From positions 1 to 5,426 of the forward strand of contig JAAUPT010000154.1 of the NCBI GenBank assembly GCA_012032965.1: DNA of 5,426 bases, given 5' to 3'. Below the pieces are notes generated by a model. The model saw nothing but the letters and a program-made list of their open reading frames with translations. It was not told where the DNA came from and did not search any database. Positions 1 through 5,027 of this stretch are shown here, in pieces; position 1 is the first letter of the stretch; every line of letters starts with the position of its first letter. The stretch comes from Nitrospira sp. (lineage in GTDB: Bacteria; Nitrospirota; Nitrospiria; Nitrospirales; Nitrospiraceae). A program made the translations under genes and the position numbers.

Positions 1-868
1 AGTGTCAATCCCTATCGAGGCTGACTTTCATGCCTGTAGCGTACTGTTTATCGCGCGCCCGACGCATGACGTATTGGGGATTGGAGCCGGTACTGATTTC
101 GAAAGCAAGATCGTGGTGAAGGAAGATGCTCCACGATTACTTCGGCAGCAATTTGAGAAGCCTTCGTGGTCTGGAGAGCTGATCGTCTTTTCAGGGAACA
201 CCGACTGTTATCAGCCGATTGAGGCGGAGTATGGGTTGACCCGTGCCTGCTTGCAAGTCTGTGCGGAATATTACAATCCTGTGGGAATTATTACAAAAGG
301 CGCGTTGGTTCTCCGCGATCTTGATGTGCTCAGGCAGTTGCACCGTGGGGCTTGGGTCCTGGTCTACTTCAGCATTCCCTTTACGTCAGACGAGATGGCC
401 AGAAAAGTAGAGCCTCAGGCTCCGTCGATTAGTAAACGGTTCGCTGCCATGAAGACGCTCTCCGATGCTGGAATTCCAACCGGTATTTCAATCGCGCCAA
501 TCATTCCTGGTCTGAATGACGATGCCATTCCTGAATTGTTGGAACGAGCGCATCACGCTGGGGCCTGTGCTGCGACGTATAGTTTATTGAGACTGTCGGG
601 CAGCGTGGAATCTGTGTTTTTGGAGCGGATGCGGCAGGCCTTTCCGGAACGGATCGGTAAGATTACAAACCGACTGCGTGAGGTGAGAGGCGGAGCCCTC
701 ACAGAAGGCCGATTTTTTCAACGTCAGGTTGGCCAAGGAAGCTATTGGGAGATGATCGAGCAGTTATGTAACCTGTCCAAGCGGAGGGCTGGATTTTCTG
801 AGGACCATGCCATGGAGATCCCCCAGACGTTTCGCCGTCCGCGTGGAGAGCAAGTGCCACTATTCTGA
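1..868 (+). CDS. Radical SAM protein, PA0069/SplB-like family; 5' partial, frameshifted at its start
   Basis: This is the C-terminal part of a radical SAM enzyme of the PA0069 group (COG1533, related to spore photoproduct lyase); the family's substrate is not established to my knowledge. From about base 53 a single frame gives ARPTHDVLG, the KEDAP segment, SGNTDCYQP, LVLRDLDVL, IAPIIPGLNDD and the family-typical C-terminus TFRRPRGEQVPLF. The start is outside the window: bases 1-21 in frame 1 read SVNPYRG, the segment that precedes the iron-sulphur motif in this family, so several dozen N-terminal residues are missing. The nominal GTG at base 2 is not a real start. Between bases 22 and 52 the CxxxCxxC motif is broken: the first Cys position reads TGA in frame 1, the second Cys (35-37) is in frame 2, and Tyr-Cys (42-47) is in frame 3. 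About four extra bases explain this. Sequencing error at a contig end is more likely than a pseudogene, because the remaining roughly 270 codons are intact. The next gene is translationally close. Confidence 0.85.
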   Translation, partial: VSIPIEADFHACSVLFIARPTHDVLGIGAGTDFESKIVVKEDAPRLLRQQFEKPSWSGELIVFSGNTDCYQPIEAEYGLTRACLQVCAEYYNPVGIITKGALVLRDLDVLRQLHRGAWVLVYFSIPFTSDEMARKVEPQAPSISKRFAAMKTLSDAGIPTGISIAPIIPGLNDDAIPELLERAHHAGACAATYSLLRLSGSVESVFLERMRQAFPERIGKITNRLREVRGGALTEGRFFQRQVGQGSYWEMIEQLCNLSKRRAGFSEDHAMEIPQTFRRPRGEQVPLF

Positions 869-873
869 GGAGG
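867..873 (+). promoter_or_regulatory. Ribosome binding site of the rhodanese gene, overlapping the upstream stop codon
   Basis: GAGGAGG lies 4 bases before the ATG at 878 and overlaps the TGA (866-868) of the radical SAM gene. The arrangement suggests translational coupling and a shared transcript; no promoter is visible between the two genes. Confidence 0.75.
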
Positions 874-877
874 CTGG

Positions 878-1243
878 ATGACCCATAATCCAGGATTTTT
901 GCAACTCGTCGAGCAGGCGAAGCAACGCGTCACCGAGTGCAGTGTGGCGGAGGTTAAGGCTCGTCTTGACCGAGGAGAGTCGTTCCATTTTCTCGATATT
1001 CGAGAGGACCATGAATTCGCCAAGGATCATGCTCGAGGTGCGCAACACCTTGGGAAAGGAGTCATCGAGCGAGATATCGAGACGGTGGTCCCTGACAAGC
1101 AGGATGAAATCGTGCTGTATTGCGGAGGTGGCTTTCGTTCAGCGCTCGCCGCCGATACGTTACAGCAGATGGGGTATCTGAATGTGAGATCAATGGAGGG
1201 AGGCATACGTGCGTGGCGAGAAGCTGGTTACCCACTGGAATAG
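878..1243 (+). CDS. Single-domain rhodanese-like sulfurtransferase
   Basis: A 121-residue cytoplasmic protein without signal peptide that consists of one rhodanese domain. The domain runs from about residue 20 (SVAEVKARL) through the LDIREDHEFAKDHARGA segment (39-55) to the C-terminal GGIRAWREAGYPLE. The active-site loop is CGGGFR with the catalytic Cys at residue 82, the six-residue CxxxxR loop of sulphur-handling rhodaneses, so it should carry a persulphide and pass sulphur to an acceptor. The acceptor cannot be told from sequence. The ATG at 878 is chosen because a strong GAGGAGG sits just upstream and the reading covers the whole domain. It follows the radical SAM gene with 9 bases between them, probably in one operon, and ends 20 bases from the convergent OmpH gene with no obvious terminator hairpin in between. 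The nearby Moco genes use sulphur chemistry, but they form a separate transcription unit, so a link is only a guess. Confidence 0.9.
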   Translation: MTHNPGFLQLVEQAKQRVTECSVAEVKARLDRGESFHFLDIREDHEFAKDHARGAQHLGKGVIERDIETVVPDKQDEIVLYCGGGFRSALAADTLQQMGYLNVRSMEGGIRAWREAGYPLE

Positions 1244-1263
1244 GGAGAATGTCGTCGTGTGTC

Positions 1264-1808
1264 TTACTTGTTTGTGCGATCAAACTCCTTCACAACTTGG
1301 TCGGTTAAGTCGATCGTATCTTTATTGTAGATGACGATCTTCACGGTCTGCTCGCTGCCCTTATCGACGACGAGTGCGACGCCTCCTTTTCGGCGACTGC
1401 TTGTGTCGCCACGGAGATTTTTTTCATGTATTCATCGACCAAATCCTTCTGTTTCTTCTGGAGTTCTTGGTTGAAGTCCTGGGCGCGCTTTTGGAAGTCC
1501 TGAACCTTCGTCCTGAACTGGGTCTCTTTCTCTTTCTTCTCCGCGTCGCTCCACTTGGGCGCTTGTTCTTTTAATAGTTTTTCTTGATTCCGAAGATCTT
1601 CTTCATCTTTGGCGAGCAACTTCTGCCTGATTGAGACGTATTCCTTTAATCCGTCGAGCGCTCGCTTACCGGCTTTGGATTTTTCCAGCACGGACTGGGG
1701 GTCTACCACCCCCATCTTGAAGTCGGCCGCTTGAGCGTGAGGTAGCAGCAGCACAACGGGAACGAGTAGCACCAGGAAGAACAGCATTCGCAAAGCTGGA
1801 TTACGCAT
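1264..1808 (-). CDS. OmpH/Skp-family periplasmic chaperone, with an apparent one-base frameshift near the C-terminus
   Basis: The protein starts with a Sec signal peptide: MRNPALR, a hydrophobic stretch of about 15 residues, then AQA|AD with cleavage expected after residue 27. The mature part opens with KMGVVDPQSVLEKSKAGKRA, the typical start of OmpH/Skp proteins, followed by a long Lys/Glu/Gln-rich helical region (about residues 55-140) that in Skp forms the coiled-coil arms holding unfolded outer-membrane proteins. The uninterrupted frame stops at base 1341 after a non-conserved tail (EASHSSSIRAASRP). In the next frame the sequence continues as GGVALVVDKGSEQTVKIV and ends at a TAA at 1264-1266, which is the expected beta-strand C-terminus of the family. 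One extra base in the A run (bases 1387-1390, TTTT on the + strand) restores the frame and gives about 181 residues, normal for the family. The cause is either a homopolymer sequencing error or a recent mutation. The gene has its own promoter; bamA and lpx genes, common neighbours of skp, are not in the window. Confidence 0.85.
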
Positions 1809-1821
1809 CGTGTCTCTTATG

Positions 1822-1827
1822 CCTCCT
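1822..1827 (-). promoter_or_regulatory. Ribosome binding site of the OmpH gene, with long spacing
   Basis: AGGAGG on the minus strand (CCTCCT on the plus strand) lies 13 bases before the ATG at 1808. This is longer than the usual 5-9 bases, but no other start codon lies between, and the signal peptide begins properly at this ATG. Confidence 0.55.
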
Positions 1828-1849
1828 GACCAAATTAAAAACCGGAGGA

Positions 1850-1878
1850 AGAATAACCGTGCCTCAGAGGTCTGTCAA
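1850..1878 (-). promoter_or_regulatory. Predicted sigma70-type promoter of the OmpH gene
   Basis: On the minus strand TTGACA (1873-1878, a perfect -35 box) is followed after 17 bases by TATTCT (1850-1855, four of six matches to TATAAT). The start of transcription would be near base 1843, giving a leader of about 35 bases that contains the AGGAGG site. The promoter lies in the 82-base gap after the upstream gene, so OmpH can be transcribed independently of it. Confidence 0.6.
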
Positions 1879-1890
1879 GCGATCCTTGGG

Positions 1891-2301
1891 CTACCACGAA
1901 TCGAAACTGATCGACTCTTCTGCGATCCAGACCTCGACGCCATAGTGCCACTTCAGGCGTCGTGCGACTGCTCGCAAGGCGTATTCGTCTGCATGGTTTG
2001 GATCGAAGGGGTCCGTGATCTTCTGAAACTTTTCTTTCTTTAGCGGAAGCGGGTGGCCAAGGTCTTTCATCGCGAGAGCCAACACGTTTAATTGGAAGAT
2101 GCGAGGCATTTGATTCAATTCCACCAGGACGGCTTCCGGCGGCCCATCCGAAGATCGATGGGCTTTAAATAGGTCGATGGCCCGGCCCTTTAGCTGAGAG
2201 CGTTGTGCTTCCGTGAGTTCAGGCAAAGCCAACTCAACCAAGAGGGCGTTGGTGGCGCCATTGAATGATGGCATGTTGAAAAGTCTGCTCAAGATTCCCA
2301 T
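1891..2301 (-). CDS. Uncharacterised small soluble protein
   Basis: I do not recognise this 136-residue protein. It has no signal peptide, no clear membrane segment and no cysteine, so it is probably cytoplasmic. The N-terminus MGILSRLFNMPSFNGATNALLV is followed by an amphipathic, probably helical part (LTEAQRSQLKGRAIDLFKAH, residues 29-48), a Pro/Gly-containing turn (SSDGPPEA), a second helical part (about 58-82) and a charged C-terminal half that ends in EESISFDSW. The frame stays open upstream to a TTG at 2373, but the ATG at 2301 is preferred: it has AGGG a few bases upstream, and the extra 24 residues (ERTAVPQRLIYLLLGNA region) look like translated leader. It is transcribed in the same direction as the OmpH gene, 82 bases ahead of it, and divergently from moaC. 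Codon use looks like that of its neighbours, so it is a genuine resident gene. Function is unknown, and I would not infer a role in the envelope only from its neighbour. Confidence 0.7.
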   Translation of the reverse strand: MGILSRLFNMPSFNGATNALLVELALPELTEAQRSQLKGRAIDLFKAHRSSDGPPEAVLVELNQMPRIFQLNVLALAMKDLGHPLPLKKEKFQKITDPFDPNHADEYALRAVARRLKWHYGVEVWIAEESISFDSW

Positions 2302-2394
2302 GGCATTCCCTAATAGCAGGTAGATAAGACGTTGAGGGACCGCTGTTCGTTCTAACAAGCCGGTTTTAGTCAAAGCAGAGTGTACTGAAACTCA

Positions 2395-2410
2395 GGTGGA
2401 ATTTTCCACC
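2395..2410. repeat. Perfect inverted repeat, candidate operator
   Basis: GGTGGAA and TTCCACC form perfect 7-bp arms around a TT centre. The site lies 45 bases upstream of the moaC -35 box and about 95 bases upstream of the minus-strand start at 2301, where a dimeric regulator could act on either gene. The loop is too short for a stable RNA hairpin, so a DNA site is the better reading. It does not resemble the ModE or LexA consensus known to me. Confidence 0.4.
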
Positions 2411-2455
2411 CATGTGATATCCGTGTCCGGCGTGAGCGCCTGCTATGTCCTTTTC

Positions 2456-2485
2456 TTGACCTTCGTCTCCAGCGGCACCTATAAT
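2456..2485 (+). promoter_or_regulatory. Predicted strong sigma70-type promoter of the moaC-moaDE-moaA operon
   Basis: TTGACC (2456-2461, five of six matches) is followed after 18 bases by a perfect TATAAT (2480-2485). Transcription would start near base 2492, leaving a leader of about 36 bases before the moaC ATG. The position supports the ATG at 2528 as the moaC start, because the upstream part of the open frame would not be transcribed from here. The short leader leaves no room for a Moco riboswitch. Confidence 0.65.
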
Positions 2486-2527
2486 CCCGTTATTAGTTTT
2501 CCGCAACATACTGATTCAACGGACAAA

Positions 2528-3022
2528 ATGGCTGAATTCACCCACTTCAATGAGTCGGGACGGGCTCGGATGGTCGACATCAGTGCCAAGGATTCGACTG
2601 AACGGCTCGCGACGGCTCAAGCTAAGGTCTTTTTGTTTCCTGAAACGCTTGAAAAGATTCAACGTGGCAAGATTGCGAAGGGCGATGTGTTATCGGTAGC
2701 CCAATTGGCCGGTGTGATGGGGGCCAAGAAGACACCGGACCTCATCCCGATGTGTCATCCGATTCTGCTCACTAGTGTCGATATTGCATTCAAGGAGGAA
2801 CCTCAGCCGGACTCTCAAGGTCGCTGTTCGATCACCGTTACCGCTACGGCCAAGACGACTGGGCCGACGGGAGTCGAAATGGAAGCGATGACGGCTGCGT
2901 CGGTGGCGGCGCTGACGATTTACGACATGTGCAAGGCGGTCGATCGAGAGATGAGCTTCAGTGAGGTGTGCCTTCTTTCCAAGTCAGGCGGGAAGTCCGG
3001 CACCTATATCAGGAAAGTTTAA
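2528..3022 (+). CDS. moaC: Cyclic pyranopterin monophosphate synthase MoaC
   Basis: MoaC acts with MoaA in the first step of molybdenum cofactor synthesis, converting 3',8-cyclo-7,8-dihydro-GTP into cyclic pyranopterin monophosphate. The 164-residue protein matches the family along its full length (E. coli MoaC has 161). Visible motifs are MVDISAKDST near residue 15, KGDVLSVAQLAG with Lys51, DLIPMCHPI with His77, TGPTGVEMEAMTAASVAALT with Glu117 and Glu119, IYDMCKAVDR with Asp133 and Lys136, and LLSKSGGKSG near the C-terminus. The Lys, His, Asp and Lys named are the residues known to matter for catalysis in the E. coli enzyme. The frame is open back to a GTG at 2396, but the ATG at 2528 is chosen: the family begins with this MAEFTHFNESGRARMVD segment, and the promoter lies inside the extension. 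The ribosome binding site is weak (only ACGGAC upstream). It is the first gene of the operon. Confidence 0.97.
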   Translation: MAEFTHFNESGRARMVDISAKDSTERLATAQAKVFLFPETLEKIQRGKIAKGDVLSVAQLAGVMGAKKTPDLIPMCHPILLTSVDIAFKEEPQPDSQGRCSITVTATAKTTGPTGVEMEAMTAASVAALTIYDMCKAVDREMSFSEVCLLSKSGGKSGTYIRKV

Positions 3023-3034
3023 GGACTAAAGACG

Positions 3035-3838
3035 ATGCTGACGGTCAAGTTGTTTGGTGTGACGAAGATGATGGCAGGAAATCAGGGGGCATTGTCATTA
3101 GATGTAGCGACTGGCCGGCAGGTCAAGGATTTAGTCGGTGCGATTGAGATCAATTATCCAGCTATTAGTGAATTGATTCAGAAGAAAAAAGTACTGGTCT
3201 CGGTGAATCAGGAAATTGCGCACGAAGACACGGTCATCAAGGAGAGCGACGAGATCGCATTGCTCCCACCGTTTGCTGGAGGGGCATCTGATCAGGTTGA
3301 CGCTGAGTTTGTCCGTGTCCAGCGAGAAAATTTTTCCATCGATCAGGAGCTCGATCGGGTGCGTAGCCAATCCAAACGAATCGGTGGAATTGCCACGTTT
3401 CTGGGTATTGCCCGTGATCGATCTCGAGGGCGTGATGTGGACAGCATCACCTTTGAGCACTATGAAGGGATGGCGCAAAAGAAGCTGCGTGAGATTCGAG
3501 AGCGAGCACTACAAGACTTCGATATTTTGGAACTGCTCATTATCCATCGGTATGGAGCAATCACGATTGGTGAAAATATCGTACTGATCATCGCCGGGGC
3601 CGAGCATCGCGCCGATGCGTTTCGCGCCTGCAAATGGGCGATCGATGAGCTCAAGCAGATCACACCGATCTGGAAATTGGACATACGCCGGAAGGGGAAG
3701 TATGGGTGGAAGAACACCCCTAATGAGGATGGTGAACCTGGCGCCCAACTACATTTTTACGACGCTCAGAGGCTCAACGTACCAAACGACGTACACCTCA
3801 CCTCTTCGTTTGCTGCGGCTTTGCCGGCACCATTTTGA
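3035..3838 (+). CDS. Fused molybdopterin synthase, MoaD domain followed by MoaE domain
   Basis: Molybdopterin synthase adds two sulphurs to cyclic pyranopterin monophosphate. It is normally built of a small sulphur carrier (MoaD) and a catalytic subunit (MoaE); here both are one chain of 267 residues. Residues 1-83 are a ubiquitin-like MoaD domain (MLTVKLFGVTK at the start, ALLPPFAGG at 75-83). Residues from about 90 form MoaE: FVRVQRENF, GGIATFLGIARDRSRG with Arg127, FEHYEGMA, IIHRYGAITIGE with His171-Arg172, and CKWAIDELKQITPIWK with Lys207 and Lys214, which align with the catalytic Lys119 and Lys126 of E. coli MoaE. Gly82-Gly83 must be C-terminal to be thiocarboxylated, so cleavage after Gly83 is expected, as shown for the mycobacterial MoaX fusion. 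No ATG, GTG or TTG lies in frame between the Gly-Gly and the MoaE core. A tail of about 40 residues after YGWKN is longer than in E. coli MoaE. AAGGA (3021-3025), overlapping the moaC stop, is the ribosome binding site; the gap to moaC is 12 bases. Confidence 0.95.
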   Translation: MLTVKLFGVTKMMAGNQGALSLDVATGRQVKDLVGAIEINYPAISELIQKKKVLVSVNQEIAHEDTVIKESDEIALLPPFAGGASDQVDAEFVRVQRENFSIDQELDRVRSQSKRIGGIATFLGIARDRSRGRDVDSITFEHYEGMAQKKLREIRERALQDFDILELLIIHRYGAITIGENIVLIIAGAEHRADAFRACKWAIDELKQITPIWKLDIRRKGKYGWKNTPNEDGEPGAQLHFYDAQRLNVPNDVHLTSSFAAALPAPF

Positions 3839-3856
3839 CCATCCTCTGGAATAAAC

Positions 3857-4924
3857 ATGAAGGAAAGCTCTCCTCATAACAATCCTGTCGAAAGCATCGT
3901 CGACATCTTTGGTCGACCGCTGGGCAGTCTGCGTTTGTCGGTCACGGATCGCTGTAACCTCCGCTGCAACTACTGCATGCCGGAACCTGAGTATGTCTGG
4001 CTTCCACGAGAGGACATCCTGAGTTTTGAAGAAATGGCGACGCTCGCCGGATATTTCGCCGATCTGGGCGTGGATAAGGTCAGACTGACCGGAGGTGAGC
4101 CGCTGTTACGGCGAGATCTTGCGCGGCTGGTACGGCTGCTTCGGCAGGATCGGCGGATTACCGAAGTGGCATTAACCACGAACGGGGTTCTCTTGGCTGA
4201 TTATGCGCAGGAACTCTACGAGGCTGGACTTGACCGTGTGACGGTCAGTCTCGATACGCTTAGACCTGAGCGGTTTCGTCAACTAACCGGGCGAGATGAA
4301 TTTTCACGAGTTTTAGCGGGGATCGAATCTGTTGGGAGGACCGGCTTTGGCAATCTGAAACTCGACACGGTCGCCATTCGTGGGTTCAATGACGATGAAC
4401 TGGGTCCACTCGTCGAGTTCGCAAAACAGTATCAGGCCGAAGTTCGCTTTATCGAATACATGGACGTCGGAGGCGCGAACGAGTGGAGTTTGCTGAAGGT
4501 GCTATCCCAAGACATGATCCTTGATCTCTTAGGCCAACGCTATGGACAGATCATTCCAGTTCCGGAACGAGGAACCGCTCCAGCACAACGATTTCGCTTG
4601 CCGGATGGGACGATCTTTGGGATTATTCCATCAACGACGATGCCCTTCTGCGCGTATTGTGACCGTAGTCGTGTGACAGCGGATGGCCTGTGGTATTTGT
4701 GCCTATATGCAGCGTCGGGAGTGGACCTACGAAAGCCGCTCCGTCTGGGGACAGACTCAGACGAGATGCGGGAACTAATTCGATCGGTGTGGGTCGCTCG
4801 TCGCGATCGTGGGGCTGAGGAACGCAAGGCTCTCGAGCAAGTCGGGCTTCGATCCGGAGGGCTTATCGATATTGATCGGCTTCGGCAAGATCCTCACTTG
4901 GAAATGCATTCCCGTGGGGGATGA
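3857..4924 (+). CDS. moaA: GTP 3',8-cyclase MoaA (radical SAM)
   Basis: MoaA uses S-adenosylmethionine and two 4Fe-4S clusters to cyclise GTP to 3',8-cyclo-7,8-dihydro-GTP, the substrate of MoaC. The 355-residue protein has the N-terminal radical SAM motif CNLRCNYC (Cys33, Cys37, Cys40) directly after RLSVTDR, then VRLTGGEPLLRRDL (the GGE-type SAM-binding segment, 75-88), ALTTNG (105-110) and VSLDTL (130-135). The second cluster is bound by Cys265, Cys268 and Cys282 in FCAYCDRSRVTADG...CLYA, the family spacing CxxC-13-C. The chain ends in HLEMHSRGG; the C-terminal Gly-Gly is a conserved, functionally important feature of MoaA. All key residues are present, so the enzyme should be active. The ATG at 3857 follows the moaD-moaE stop by 18 bases, with only a weak CTGGA (3846-3850) as ribosome binding site. 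It is the last gene of the operon; no terminator hairpin with a T run is visible after it. Confidence 0.97.
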   Translation: MKESSPHNNPVESIVDIFGRPLGSLRLSVTDRCNLRCNYCMPEPEYVWLPREDILSFEEMATLAGYFADLGVDKVRLTGGEPLLRRDLARLVRLLRQDRRITEVALTTNGVLLADYAQELYEAGLDRVTVSLDTLRPERFRQLTGRDEFSRVLAGIESVGRTGFGNLKLDTVAIRGFNDDELGPLVEFAKQYQAEVRFIEYMDVGGANEWSLLKVLSQDMILDLLGQRYGQIIPVPERGTAPAQRFRLPDGTIFGIIPSTTMPFCAYCDRSRVTADGLWYLCLYAASGVDLRKPLRLGTDSDEMRELIRSVWVARRDRGAEERKALEQVGLRSGGLIDIDRLRQDPHLEMHSRGG

Positions 4925-4942
4925 GATTCTGTTCAGCATATC

Positions 4943-4951
4943 TGCTACAAT
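4943..4951 (+). promoter_or_regulatory. Candidate extended -10 promoter for the permease gene
   Basis: TGCTACAAT contains an extended -10 element: TG, one base, then TACAAT (4946-4951, five of six matches). No good -35 box stands 17 bases upstream. Transcription would begin near 4958, about 70 bases before the permease ATG. Readthrough from moaA is an alternative. Confidence 0.35.
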
Positions 4952-5027
4952 GGGCCTCCATCCTCAGTGGTTCCGTTGCGATCGATCAGTTGAGACCGGA
5001 TCATTAATGGGTTGGGTTTCCTAGACC

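Larger units (their letters stand above)
2302..2527. promoter_or_regulatory. Divergent intergenic region between the uncharacterised gene and moaC
   Basis: This 226-base gap separates two divergently transcribed genes. It holds the strong moaC promoter (2456-2485) and a perfect 7-bp inverted repeat (2395-2410). On the minus side only weak promoter candidates can be seen: TTGACT (2368-2373) without a good -10 at the right distance, and TACACT (2379-2384 on the minus strand) without a good -35. Both plus and minus frames stay open over part of the gap, but neither extension resembles protein sequence of the flanking families. Confidence 0.55.

Noticed and set aside
742..1048. Minus-strand open frames across the radical SAM/rhodanese junction
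   Set aside because: They are Ser/Arg-rich antisense shadows of two well-supported plus-strand genes.
1244..1263. Bidirectional terminator between the convergent rhodanese and OmpH genes
   Set aside because: The 20-base gap and its flanks show no inverted repeat of useful length and no T tract.
2302..2373. TTG start at 2373 for the uncharacterised minus-strand gene
   Set aside because: The TTG has no convincing ribosome binding site, while the ATG at 2301 has AGGG at suitable distance.
2429..2440. GGCG-TGAG-CGCC small hairpin upstream of the moa promoter
   Set aside because: The stem is only four pairs, there is no T run, and it lies outside the predicted transcript.
2396..2527. N-terminal extension of moaC starting at GTG 2396
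   Set aside because: It contains the predicted moaC promoter, has no likeness to MoaC N-termini, and the ATG at 2528 gives the normal family length.
2486..2527. Moco riboswitch upstream of moaC
   Set aside because: The leader from the predicted transcription start is only about 36 bases, far too short for this structured RNA.
3276..3300. MoaD-MoaE fusion as a sequencing artefact at the GGGG run after Gly-Gly
   Set aside because: One extra G would give a short ending with residues after Gly-Gly, one fewer G gives no prompt stop, and no start codon for a separate MoaE is present; the fusion is the simplest reading.
4809..5024. Open frame overlapping the end of moaA
   Set aside because: It is a shadow of moaA in another frame, lacks family resemblance and has no ribosome binding site of note.
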